A stretch of 64,000 bases of DNA from CAJINA01 sp964636125 (lineage in GTDB: Bacteria > Desulfobacterota > Desulfobacteria > Desulfobacterales > CAJINA01), in NCBI GenBank assembly GCA_964636125.1, contig CAZWPX010000008.1:42588-106587 (forward strand), written 5' to 3'. The position numbers and the translations under genes are program-made. This document shows, one piece after another, positions 1 through 8,743 of the stretch (within the stretch, counting starts at the first letter, position 1; each line of letters begins with the position of its first letter). The notes beneath the pieces were generated by a model. That model made no database searches and was not told the DNA's origin. It saw only the letters and a list, made by a program, of their open reading frames with translations.

Positions 1-2886
1 CGCACCGTTGGCCGAAAGGTTGCCGCCGGAACCCGGATCGGGTATCGACCGGCGCAGCGCGAAATTCGCCTTGACCATGCCGCCCCGGTCGATGGTGACG
101 AATTGGGAGTTGCCCTGGCCAAGAAAACGGTTGGAAACCGGCACGGGTACCAGAACGGGAGGCAGGCTGGCCTCATCGAGCCGCAGTACCCGCGCGCCGG
201 CGGCCACTTCGGGAATGGAATATTTCCCGTGCTGGTCCGTGATCACCCGAGTACCGTCATCCAGGAAAAGCACGACCCCGGCAATGCCCGGCTCAGTGCT
301 GCTCTCCACGGGAGAATTCCCCTCCGCATCGTTTTCCATAAGAACCGCCGCGCCGTTCTGGATACCGTCGCCGTTGGCATCCAGGAAGACTTTACCGATA
401 ATGAGCCCCCTGGAGGTGAACACGCCCTCGTTGATAGAAATTGTAGCGGTCGCCTGGTTCGACGTCACGGGCACCCCGACGCTCACGCCGTCGGCATAGG
501 CAATATTCGTGTTGTCCCCCATGGCCGCGGTGGCGCCAATGGTGGTGACATATTGGAGGGTGACCGCTGAGCCGACAGCCACGGTTCCCACCGGCCAGGC
601 CAGGGTGCGGGTTCCGGCCGCCGTTGGATCGGCAACCAGTGTGCCGTTCAACCGGCTGGAGCCCGTCACATAGTTGAATCCCGGGGGCAGCGTGTCCAGA
701 ATCCGCAGGGCATCTACCGGGGATACGCCATTGTTGCTGATGACGATCTCGTATCGAACGACATCACCGATGGCAGCCCCACTGGTGCCGGCTGTTTTGG
801 TGGCCTGGAGCGACCCCACCGGCGGATCCGCCGGAAGGTCGAGATGCAGGGGCGGGTCGCCCACGGAGAGGGTGAAGCGCTCACCCCTGGAGCCCACGCC
901 GATGGTAAAACCCGGCGGCAGGGTCGCATCGGGCACGACGGAGGGAAACGTATGCACAGTGCTCGGTACCACATCGAGAAAATAGGTGCCCGGGGGTACC
1001 AGCGGGAACTGGTATTTGCCGTCGGCACCGGTGGTGACCGGATTGGCCTGTCCGGCGGGCCAGAGCGGGTGCTGGTCAGCCGGTATGTCGTTACCCGGCG
1101 CCTGCTCCCAGTAGAGCGTCACAACCGTGCCGGCCACCGGGGCCCCCGACACCGAATCGAAGACCGTCCCGAACGGGTCGATGAGGACGGCGGCCACGTT
1201 TATGGGCGTCTCATCGTCAATGTCTACATAGGTGGCCTTTACCACCGAGTCCTGGGTAACGCTCAGCTGACCGTCATTGGCAACTGCGGGAGCGCCGGTA
1301 GTGGGGATGCAGTTTTGGAAGATGCCGGTGTCCACATGGGTTTCCGTCAAGGTGACCGATTCCAGATCCCCACTGTCTGCATGGGTCAGGATCAATTTGA
1401 CCGCTTCGGCCAGGGCCGGATCGGTGTTCCGGTCGGCATCGTCCACCTGGAGACACATGGTGTCGCCGATTTTGTAGCTGACAGCCGGATTCCAGGACGT
1501 GTCGTAGAAGGTAATCTCTCCCACGGTGCGCGCCCGCACCAGGGTCGTGACGATGGGTGTCTCGCGGATGGTCGTACCAACGATAACGCTGGCCTTGTTT
1601 AAAATATGCGTACCGGGTGTGACATCGGTATCCACCAAAACCGACAGGGTCACCGTCTTTACGGTGCCAGCCGCCACCAGGGGCAGGGACCACACCACGG
1701 TGTCACCGCTGAGGGTGCCGCCGTCGCTGGCGCTGACAAAGGTCGTTTTGGCGGGAATGGTGTCCCGGATGGTCACACCGTTGAAATCTGTCGTCCCGTC
1801 ATTGGATACACTTATCGTGTAGACGATGTTGTTTTTGGCGTAGACGGGGTTGGGGGTACCGTTTTTGAAAACGGTCATGGCCGGTGCCGTGCCGGCTGAA
1901 AAAACTGTATTGACGAACGTATTGGAAACCACCGGGGCCAGCTCGTTGCTGGTCATGGTGGCCACGTTGGAAATCTGGTCACCGTCCTGAGCGGCATTGG
2001 ATACAACGACCTGAAATCCCACCGCACCGCTGCCTGCGACCGGCACGGTGCCTGTATTCCAGATCACCGTACGGCCCACCAGGACGCCGTCGCCCGTGAT
2101 GGAACCGGGCTGCAGGGAGGTGCCGCTGGGCAGTTGATCCCTGATGATGACATTGGTAGCCGGCTGGTTGCCGCTATTCTGGTATTGCAATGCGTAGGTT
2201 AAAGTTCCACCGGGGGGTACACTGCTCGCCAGGCCGGATTTAACCAGGGCCAGGTTGGGGCCCTGACCGACTGTGGACGTAATACTCGCCGAGTGGGAAC
2301 CGTCGGGTGAGTCGATGCGGACCGTGTTGGGTATCTGCGTGCCCGGCCCGATGACATTGGGGTCGCCGGGTGGATAATCAGCAGGTGTCTTGACGCGGGC
2401 GGTGATGGTGACGACGCCGCCGTCTTTGGCATTCAGCGTCCCGAGATTCCAGGTGACCACCCCGCCGCCGGCCGGATCGGCCACGAACTGTCCGTTGTCG
2501 GAAGCCGATTCGAAAGCGAGATAAGCTGACAGGGTATCTTTGACGGTGACGCTGGAAGTAGCGACGTTGCCGGTATTCTGGTAGTTGATCGTATAGACAA
2601 GCTGCGCGCCCATCTCTACGGGATCGGTGCTCCCCAACTTGAGGATGCGCAGCAGTGGCCCGGTGGTAACAACGGTGTTTGCCGACGCCACACTGCCCGG
2701 GGTTGAGGGCAGCAGGTTTCCGTTGGGATCGTGAGCGAAAACCGCGGCCTTGCTTTTGATGACGGTACCGGGCGGGGGACTGCCGGCGCCGGCCGCAGCC
2801 GTCCACAAAAGGACGACCAGCAAACACGACGCCAGCAGTTTCATGACCAGCGATGTCATTGTCAATGCACGATTCACGATCTTCAT
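1..2886 (-). CDS. Large DUF11-repeat surface protein with SdrD B-like domain (3' end outside window)
   Basis: The reading frame is open for 962 codons from an ATG at 2886 (GGGGAG just upstream) to the window edge, so the C-terminus is missing. Residues 1-33 look like a signal peptide (MKIVNRALTM... ending WTAAAGAG). Several DUF11-type beta-sandwich repeats follow (about 45-165, 175-275, 285-385), recognisable by recurring 'YTINYQNTGN', 'YALQYQNSGN' and 'YTISVSNDGT' segments. About 459-540 is a different module (VGEITFYDTSWNP), 573-640 is carboxypeptidase-regulatory-like (ADGKYQFPLVPPGTY), 695-800 is another DUF11 unit, and 828-940 is SdrD B-like (KVFLDANGDGIQNG, then DQHGKYSIPEV). Such proteins are exported scaffolds or adhesins. 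It is the last and largest of four consecutive genes of this type. Function beyond 'cell-surface or secreted' is inference. Confidence 0.85.
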   Translation of the reverse strand, partial: MKIVNRALTMTSLVMKLLASCLLVVLLWTAAAGAGSPPPGTVIKSKAAVFAHDPNGNLLPSTPGSVASANTVVTTGPLLRILKLGSTDPVEMGAQLVYTINYQNTGNVATSSVTVKDTLSAYLAFESASDNGQFVADPAGGGVVTWNLGTLNAKDGGVVTITARVKTPADYPPGDPNVIGPGTQIPNTVRIDSPDGSHSASITSTVGQGPNLALVKSGLASSVPPGGTLTYALQYQNSGNQPATNVIIRDQLPSGTSLQPGSITGDGVLVGRTVIWNTGTVPVAGSGAVGFQVVVSNAAQDGDQISNVATMTSNELAPVVSNTFVNTVFSAGTAPAMTVFKNGTPNPVYAKNNIVYTISVSNDGTTDFNGVTIRDTIPAKTTFVSASDGGTLSGDTVVWSLPLVAAGTVKTVTLSVLVDTDVTPGTHILNKASVIVGTTIRETPIVTTLVRARTVGEITFYDTSWNPAVSYKIGDTMCLQVDDADRNTDPALAEAVKLILTHADSGDLESVTLTETHVDTGIFQNCIPTTGAPAVANDGQLSVTQDSVVKATYVDIDDETPINVAAVLIDPFGTVFDSVSGAPVAGTVVTLYWEQAPGNDIPADQHPLWPAGQANPVTTGADGKYQFPLVPPGTYFLDVVPSTVHTFPSVVPDATLPPGFTIGVGSRGERFTLSVGDPPLHLDLPADPPVGSLQATKTAGTSGAAIGDVVRYEIVISNNGVSPVDALRILDTLPPGFNYVTGSSRLNGTLVADPTAAGTRTLAWPVGTVAVGSAVTLQYVTTIGATAAMGDNTNIAYADGVSVGVPVTSNQATATISINEGVFTSRGLIIGKVFLDANGDGIQNGAAVLMENDAEGNSPVESSTEPGIAGVVLFLDDGTRVITDQHGKYSIPEVAAGARVLRLDEASLPPVLVPVPVSNRFLGQGNSQFVTIDRGGMVKANFALRRSIPDPGSGGNLSANGA

Positions 2887-2916
2887 TCACTCCCCGATCA
2901 ACGGGTTGCGGGTTTT

Positions 2917-4647
2917 CTAATCCACGGTGACCTGGAACCTCAGGATAAAGCTGCCGCCGGCGCCCACCGTGGGCGAGTTGGCAATCACCGTATTGGCGTC
3001 CGGATCGAAATGGGCCCCGTCGCCGTCGTTGGCATCGGTCCGCGGTGTCAGGTTGCCGAGACTGTCCCCGGTTTCAATGGAACCGGCCACATAGGTGGTG
3101 AACTGCGGAATGAGGTCGGCGATGATGATGTTGGTGGCCACCCCCGATCCGTTGTTGGTGGCTGTCGAGGTATAGGTGATGGTCTCCCCGGGCGCCGCTG
3201 TGGTTTTGTCGGCCTCCTTGCTCAGGTCCATCACCGGCGCGGTCACCGTGGTGACAAGGTTGCCGCTGGTATCCGAAATGGCGCTGTCGACTGATGAGGT
3301 GCCGGTCACCACCTGGGTATCGGCAATGCCGTTGTTGGTGCCGACCGGAATTGTGGCTACCGACAGGATGGCGATATTGTCGCCGGGCCCGAGCGGTCCG
3401 GTATCCGGTTTGCCGCTGCCGTTGGTGTCTTGCAGCAGGGAGTCCCCTTCATCCAGGTCACCGTCGCCATTCACGTCCCGCCATAGCGCCCAGGTCCATC
3501 CGGCGGTGGAGGTGGTGGTCATGTCGATGGTGTCCGGTGCGTTGCCGGCATTGGCCACCGTCAGGGGGAAGACGATCTGGTCGCCCGGATCCCCGACCCG
3601 GGAAGTCACACCCGGTGTGACCCGCACTCCGGCCTGGCCGTCCACATCGAAGGTCACGGTATTTGAATCCAGGGTCGGCTGGGGGTTGCCCGCAACCGCG
3701 TAGTCCAGCTTGGCCACATTGTCGATATCCGTCCCGGCCGCAACCCCGTTATTGATCTGTGTCCGGAAATAGACAACGCCGGAATCACCGGGAGCGCCGT
3801 CGCCCCATTGGTAGGTGACCGCCCCGGCTGTGGTGATGTCAAAGTCCGCCCCATCGCCATCATTGGCATCTGTGAGCGGGGTGGCGGTATCGTAGCTGCC
3901 GCCGACCGGGCCAAAACGCATACTGCCGGGTGCGTAGGTTGTATTGGTTGGCATCTGGTCGGTGACCACAACGCTCTGGGCGGTGGTCGAACCGGAATTG
4001 GCACCGGTCACAATGTAGGTGACAATGTCGCCGGGTTTTCTACCGGCCGCCGTGTCCACCTGCTTGTTCAGGTTCATGACCGCGTCTTCCACACTCACGG
4101 TGTAGACCCCGGCATCCGTTACGGTGCCATCGAAGGTCGAGGTTGCCGTAAAGGTTGTGTCGTCCGTGGTCGCGTTGGCCGTACCGGCGGGGATGTCCAC
4201 CCGCACGATGACATCCAGAGAACCGTCGGCCGGCAGGTCGCCGGTATCCGTGATAACCGTTGTCTCGGTTACATCCAGGATGCCGTCGACGTTGTCATCT
4301 TTTATGATGGAGGTCGTCCAGCCGGCGGCGGATACGGCGGTAAGAGCAAAACTGTCCGTTCCGTTGCCGGTGTTGGTAACGTTTGCCGCGAAGTCGACCT
4401 GGGTACCCTGGGCTCCGGTCTTCGTGGCGGTATCCGGCGTTACCGAGACGCCCCCAACCTGGGTCACCGTAGTGGTGACGCTGTTGGACACAACCCGCGG
4501 TAAATTGTTGCCGTTGGCGTCCTGGTAATCTGCGGTTGCCCGATTGGTGATGGCAGTACCGGCCGGTGTTCCGGCAGCGGTGGCCACCGCAGACGACAAT
4601 AATACGGCGATGATACCCAGTGTGAACGTGGTGACAAGTTTGCGCAT
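2917..4647 (-). CDS. Secreted DUF11-repeat protein (576 aa)
   Basis: The ATG at 4647 is preceded by GGAGGG with 8-base spacing and opens directly into a classical signal peptide (MRKLVTTFTLG..., cleavage after AVATAA). A second ATG 34 codons upstream (4749) is in frame and also has a good ribosome-binding site, so two forms are possible. The mature part has four beta-sandwich units. Two are immunoglobulin-like with 'NVTNTGNGTDSFAL' and 'VANAGNAPDTIDM' cores; two are clear DUF11 units (LNKQVDTAAGRKPGDIVTY near 230; LSKEADKTTAAPGETITY near 475). 'DANDGDGADFD' and 'DANDGDGAHFD' are acidic loops that may bind calcium. The chain stops at the end of a DUF11 unit with no anchor. The gene ends 31 bases before the next gene of the array. 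Confidence 0.85.
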   Translation of the reverse strand: MRKLVTTFTLGIIAVLLSSAVATAAGTPAGTAITNRATADYQDANGNNLPRVVSNSVTTTVTQVGGVSVTPDTATKTGAQGTQVDFAANVTNTGNGTDSFALTAVSAAGWTTSIIKDDNVDGILDVTETTVITDTGDLPADGSLDVIVRVDIPAGTANATTDDTTFTATSTFDGTVTDAGVYTVSVEDAVMNLNKQVDTAAGRKPGDIVTYIVTGANSGSTTAQSVVVTDQMPTNTTYAPGSMRFGPVGGSYDTATPLTDANDGDGADFDITTAGAVTYQWGDGAPGDSGVVYFRTQINNGVAAGTDIDNVAKLDYAVAGNPQPTLDSNTVTFDVDGQAGVRVTPGVTSRVGDPGDQIVFPLTVANAGNAPDTIDMTTTSTAGWTWALWRDVNGDGDLDEGDSLLQDTNGSGKPDTGPLGPGDNIAILSVATIPVGTNNGIADTQVVTGTSSVDSAISDTSGNLVTTVTAPVMDLSKEADKTTAAPGETITYTSTATNNGSGVATNIIIADLIPQFTTYVAGSIETGDSLGNLTPRTDANDGDGAHFDPDANTVIANSPTVGAGGSFILRFQVTVD

Positions 4648-4765
4648 GAGACATCCCTCCAGGTTGGCGAGCCCTCCATGGGGCCGCGGGTAAGGTTTTT
4701 TTCCGGTATCTACCGGACCTGAAAAAAGTTGACGAAATCGCTGGTTCATTGTTCTTCTCCTTTTC
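4648..4765 (-). promoter_or_regulatory. Leader with second in-frame start and hairpin
   Basis: On the minus strand an AGGAG lies 7 bases before an in-frame ATG at 4749. The 34 codons between it and the ATG at 4647 contain no stop, and the second ATG has its own GGAGGG. Between the two starts is a short palindrome (CCGGTA-TC-TACCGG on the plus strand) that would fold in mRNA. Either the upstream start makes an extended signal peptide, or the segment acts as a translated leader. The sequence does not decide which. Confidence 0.45.
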
Positions 4766-4915
4766 TATGAAAAACGGTGGTGGTGAATATTTGCCGGCTG
4801 CAAGAGCCGTTTGATGGAAAAGTTGGCTGCGAAGGCACGCGGGTGCGCCCTCCCTCAGGTATCAGGCTGGCAATATAAAAGCGGGTATTGTTGGCTACGT
4901 ATGTACGACCGCCCA

Positions 4916-5440
4916 TCACTGGACGAGCACCTTGAACCACAGAGTTCCGGAACTACCGGGGAGTACGGGTTTGGTGATCCGCCAGCGGAGGTGGGTGTAT
5001 TTGTCGGCGCTGGCCGTTTCTTCGACCACAGAGCCATCGGCCCGGGTCACCTTGATTTTGGCCGGTGCCGGTTGGAAGAAATGACCGCCGTCCACGCTGA
5101 AGGTGATGTTGGCGTCACCGCCGCCGGCACTGTCCAGCAGGTAGACCGTGCCCTCGGGTACCGGGTCGACGATGGCGGCATTGATCGCCTGGGCATCCCC
5201 CTTGTTGGCGTATGTGATGGTGTACACGATCAGATCTCCTTTGTGACTGTTTTCAGCCGGATTCCGCTGTACTGTCTTTTTGCCACCCTGGGTGACGGTC
5301 ACCTCTTTTTCTGCGGAAATGGTGATCTCCAGCTTCGGCTTGCCATTGTCGGCAAAGGCGACCGCGGGCACCGCTAACAGGATGAGGCCGGCGAGAAAGC
5401 AAGCAACGCCTTGCAAGCGCGTGATCAATGTGGTCTTCAT
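4916..5440 (-). CDS. Small secreted single-unit DUF11 protein (174 aa)
   Basis: Start ATG at 5440 has AAGGAGG five bases upstream. Residues 1-30 form a signal peptide (ending PAVAFADNG). The rest is one beta-sandwich related to DUF11: 'GDLIVYTITYANKGDAQA' near 68-85, 'VDPVPEGTVYL', and a C-terminal strand 'LWFKVLVQ'. A single unit is unusual, because neighbouring genes carry several. It may be a minor subunit or capping unit of the same surface structure, which is inference from position and shared fold only. It lies 14 bases after the preceding gene. Confidence 0.8.
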   Translation of the reverse strand: MKTTLITRLQGVACFLAGLILLAVPAVAFADNGKPKLEITISAEKEVTVTQGGKKTVQRNPAENSHKGDLIVYTITYANKGDAQAINAAIVDPVPEGTVYLLDSAGGGDANITFSVDGGHFFQPAPAKIKVTRADGSVVEETASADKYTHLRWRITKPVLPGSSGTLWFKVLVQ

Positions 5441-5454
5441 GAGTCCTCCTTGGT

Positions 5455-7062
5455 TCAGTTTATGGTGACGCGATAATAAACGAATCCTTCATCACTGCCG
5501 GAACCGGTATTCCCGTCGGAAGGCGGTACGGCATCGATGCGGAATAAGACTGTGTCGCCCTGGATTTCCCCTTCGTCATCGCCAGGGTCGTCCGTGAGGG
5601 GGCGGGCGGTATCATAGGTAGAATCAGCATCCCCGATTCGCAGGCTGCCGGGCAGATAGGTGGTGAAAAGCGGCATGGTCGACAGGATGTGAAGTTGACG
5701 GGCCAGCCCGTCGCCGCTGTTGTGATAGCGCACCGCATAGGTGAGGACCTCACCGGGCGTGGCCGTGGATTTATCCGTGGATTTGGCGATCTTCATCAAG
5801 GGAGCCGTAACGGTCACCGGGGCGGTGTCGTCGCTGATAAATTCGGGAAAGTTGCCCCCCTGGATGGTGAACCGGTTGTAAAAAGTGCCGGTTGTAGTGC
5901 CTGCCGTAACCTGAAATTGGAGCGCCTGTGAGGAGGCCGAGGCGACACTGAGATCTGACCAGGTAAGCACCTGCCCGTCAACCTCAGGATCATCGGTCGT
6001 CAACCCGGAAGAACTCCCCGGCACATAGGCAAACCCTTCGGGCAGCGTGTCGACAATGCGGTCGACGGATGCGTCATAGGGCCCTGAATTGGTGACGGTG
6101 AGAGAATAGGTGATCGTCCCGCCGGAAGCGGTGGATGCAGGCGCCGCCGATTTGGCGCCTGCCACGGTGGTGTTCTCCCCACCGATGGGCAGCCAATTGT
6201 TCGTACCCACACCGACCATGGTGTCGATACCCTCGACGTCGCTGGGGTCATTGTGATCATGGAAATAAAGTTTACTCTTGTCCAAACCGGTGGAACGACG
6301 GCTCCACACGCGCACCATCAACTGTGCAGGATTGCCAAGAGTCGAGCGTTTGACGGCCACCTGAAAATTTTTATTGGTAACCCGCCCCCAAACCCGGTCG
6401 GCGTTTTGAGAAACACTGTTTTCATACCCATCACCTTCAAATCCGCCGCGGTCGGAATGCAGGGGCTGGAAGCCACCCACATCGTTGTTGGCATCGTGGT
6501 ACATTTCGTAGCCGCCTTCTTCATAGGCGTCGACCCACCGTTTACTGTTAAACTCTTTTTTCTGATAAAGACCGACATAATAGTCAGCACGATTGGATTC
6601 CGTGCTGGAATCGACGTCGAATTCGAGGACGATCTGGTTGCCTTCGGAGTGGTTGGGGTTGTAGTCACCCAAAAAATCGACTTCAACGTAGATGTACGCC
6701 TCATCGTCTCCGCCCAGGGTGACCGCGATGTCGGCCGTACTGGCCTTATTCTCGCCATAATCCAGGTCTTCATAAATATCGGCGGTATAACTCGAACACC
6801 CGGGGGAGCCCTGATCGGAGGCCCCAAAGCAGTCTGACCTGGAGCTACTCCAACTCCAGTTTTCATCCGGAGCCCCCACCGCAGGCTGAACAAAGATAAG
6901 GGATGGCAGTGAAAAAAACAGCAAAATAAGCAGCCAGCGTGAAAAATGGGTGATTGCTGCGGGCGATGCTAAGTTCGAAACTGATAGGAATAAAGCATTA
7001 GGTGGGATGCAAAGGCATTTTTTTTGAAATAGCGACGTCAACAAAATAGATATTTTGTTCAT
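5455..7062 (-). CDS. Secreted protein with unique N-terminal domain and two DUF11 repeats (535 aa)
   Basis: I chose the ATG at 7062. An upstream TTG at 7224 is also open, but gives an implausible N-terminus. The leader is long (hydrophobic core RWLLILLFFSLPSLIFV at about 43-58, ending QPAVGA). Residues 70-280 form a domain I do not recognise, rich in Asp, Gly and Tyr (YEDLDYGENKAS; EFDVDSSTESNRADYYVGL), resembling the calcium-binding, concanavalin-like folds of exported proteins. Two DUF11 repeats follow (about 300-410, with TITYSLTVTNSGPYDAS; 415-535, with EVLTYAVRYHNSGDG). It is first in the four-gene minus-strand array and may be transcribed from the 7063-7242 gap. Confidence 0.8.
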   Translation of the reverse strand: MNKISILLTSLFQKKCLCIPPNALFLSVSNLASPAAITHFSRWLLILLFFSLPSLIFVQPAVGAPDENWSWSSSRSDCFGASDQGSPGCSSYTADIYEDLDYGENKASTADIAVTLGGDDEAYIYVEVDFLGDYNPNHSEGNQIVLEFDVDSSTESNRADYYVGLYQKKEFNSKRWVDAYEEGGYEMYHDANNDVGGFQPLHSDRGGFEGDGYENSVSQNADRVWGRVTNKNFQVAVKRSTLGNPAQLMVRVWSRRSTGLDKSKLYFHDHNDPSDVEGIDTMVGVGTNNWLPIGGENTTVAGAKSAAPASTASGGTITYSLTVTNSGPYDASVDRIVDTLPEGFAYVPGSSSGLTTDDPEVDGQVLTWSDLSVASASSQALQFQVTAGTTTGTFYNRFTIQGGNFPEFISDDTAPVTVTAPLMKIAKSTDKSTATPGEVLTYAVRYHNSGDGLARQLHILSTMPLFTTYLPGSLRIGDADSTYDTARPLTDDPGDDEGEIQGDTVLFRIDAVPPSDGNTGSGSDEGFVYYRVTIN

Positions 7063-7242
7063 TCCCGTGCCTGATGAGATAGAGGTAGTACAATGAAGCT
7101 CCAGGATATCGTCCGGCTTGTTGCCGGCACTGGTGTAATTCCCGGTATCTGCTACAGCAATGAAAGATCTTATGAATTTTATAGTATATTCAACCAGAAT
7201 AGTCGATATGCGGCTCCATTTCAACCCCAGGATGATTAGGGT

Positions 7243-7605
7243 GTGAAGGACTGGAAACCATCAATAATGATCAGCGCACAAGCCGCCCCTGATCCTCGAT
7301 CTTCGTCAGCGGCATATCATAAAACCCAACACCTCCGTCTTTATCCGCTGCTGAAAAAGGCCGGATTTCAATCACCGTCGGTAACACCCAAAATGGTCTA
7401 CGTGGATTCGTCCCGGCCTGACCTGGTGGAAGGGTTTTCAAAAAATACCTTCACAGCCATGATCGAAGGGGTGCGGGAAAAGGCTCTGGAATCGAGATTG
7501 ATCGACAAAGCGACCTGGGAAGAAGGTATCCGGGGCCTGTACCGGGCCACGGAGACAGACGGTACATTTTGTTATACTTTTTTCAAAGGCACAGCAATTA
7601 AATAG
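7243..7605 (+). pseudogene. C-terminal fragment of SAM-dependent methyltransferase
   Basis: Only about the last 85 residues look like a protein family. The segment RLYPLLKKAGF ... VYVDSSRPDLVEGFSKNTF ... EEGIRGLYRATETDGTFCYT matches the C-terminal tail of UbiE/class I methyltransferases as I remember them. The Rossmann core with the SAM-binding GxGxG motif is absent, and the 30 codons before the homologous part look non-coding. This is therefore a stranded 3' end, not a working enzyme. It directly abuts a second fragment at 7611. Confidence 0.6.
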
Positions 7606-7610
7606 TGTGA

Positions 7611-8000
7611 CATGCTTACATTAAACGTTTCGTTGCGCTCTCAACGCCGTGGAATGGGCATAAAATGACTGCCAAAAGGGTAGAGCAGGCGCCCGAAGCC
7701 GTCCCCTCCTGGTACGACATGGTTCCGGACAGCCCGTTCATCCAGTCAATCTACCAGGAACAATTGACCCCTATGGTAAATTTTTCGCTTTTATTCAGTG
7801 TTCGTGGTGATTGCAGTATCTTTCTAACCAACAATGACGGCACCGTTGAAATTACCAGCGAACTGGATTATCGCGCCCAAAACGACGCCAAACACATATT
7901 TGGATTCGATGAAGATCATGCCACTGTTTTAACAAGCCCGACTGTTTTGGAGCATTGCAATCGAATACTAAATTTAGATTTGAAAGGTCCGATGCGCTGA
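7611..8000 (+). pseudogene. C-terminal fragment of alpha/beta hydrolase (PGAP1/lipase-like)
   Basis: The frame is open from 7611, just after an in-frame TGA at 7608-7610, and family-like sequence starts upstream of the first ATG (7665): FVALSTPWNGHKMTAKRVEQ, then APEAVPSWYDMVPDSPFIQS. These resemble the lid and C-terminal part of PGAP1-like hydrolases. The later GFDEDHATVLTS would carry the catalytic His. The nucleophile elbow (GHSxGG) that should precede it is missing. The frame then runs out of homology into a presumed intron remnant. A dead fragment is the most likely reading. Confidence 0.55.
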
Positions 8001-8060
8001 GAGGTTCACGTCCGTGTCTGTGAGCGCGCGGGGGGAAGGTTCCCTTGGGAGAACTACCTA
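7984..8060 (+). mobile_element. Probable group II intron 3' end (domain V/VI-like) remnant
   Basis: The bases CCGATGCG...GAGA...CACGTCCG...GTCTGTGAG closely resemble domain V and the start of domain VI of bacterial group II introns. They are followed by a GC-rich hairpin (GGGGAAGG-TTCCCTT) and an end reading CTACCTAT, of the usual AY type. No reverse transcriptase is present upstream, where a truncated hydrolase lies instead. The basal domain V pairing is imperfect, so this is likely a decayed stub. Covariance scoring was not possible here. Confidence 0.45.
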
Positions 8061-8065
8061 TAATA

Positions 8066-8733
8066 CTACGTTGCAGATACGGCCGGGGTCTCCACGGCTT
8101 CCTCGTCGTCCACCATCACAGCCGCTTGCTGGACGCTGCTGGACGCCTGATCGTCAAGAATTTTCATGAGCCGCCCCCTTTCACGGTCAAGAGACGCTTT
8201 GACGATATCCAACTCGGACACTTCCGGGGTGACGAGTTTTTCATCCAGGGCGGAGCTCAGTTCCATTTCGCTGACCAAAAACGCTCTCAGGGGTCGCCCT
8301 CCTTTGCCAGCATCTCCTGAGATGCCACGACGTCTCCCGTTACCAAAGCGTCTTTTTTATGTAGCGCTTTCAGCTGGTCGCGAAGCTTATTTAATTCATT
8401 TTCCGCTTTTTTAATCTTTTTATTCAGGTTGTTCATATCCGTTTTCAGCGCCGTGACGGTGACGCCATCAGCCTTGGCTTTCTCCGCCCTGGAGTTGATA
8501 ATATGATGTTGGTAACAAGATCCACATTACCGGGAATTTCGAAATTGGCCACCAGATCCCCCATCTCTTAGTGGTGCCCAGGGGCTCTGTCTCTTTATAT
8601 TGCTGCAACATGTAACGCGTCATTTCCGTGACGACCTTGTTGAGAGAATCAATGCCCTCCATTTGCGCGATTTCAAATTCTCCAGCAAATTGAACTCGAG
8701 TCGTTCCGGATGTTCACTGGCGTTATCCAGCAT
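8066..8733 (-). pseudogene. Frameshifted coiled-coil protein gene in the T6SS-like locus
   Basis: Joining frames from ATG 8733 gives one continuous protein: an N-terminal helical part (FEIAQMEGIDSLNKVVTEMT), then EMGDLVANFEIPGNVDL, a Lys/Glu-rich coiled coil (NNLNKKIKKAENELNKLRDQ), and an acidic tail ending VSAT at 8066. Frame changes are needed near 8700, 8490 and 8290, and there is a TGA after KEGDP. I do not recognise the family. It follows the DUF4123 gene closely (start 11 bases past its stop), so it was probably the partner or cargo of that adaptor. Confidence 0.55.
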
Positions 8734-8743
8734 TGTGATGATA

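Noticed and set aside
4648..4915. c-di-GMP or other riboswitch in the leader of the DUF11 gene
   Set aside because: The CCGGTAGATACCGG hairpin looked like part of GEMM, but the conserved core bases of that riboswitch are missing.
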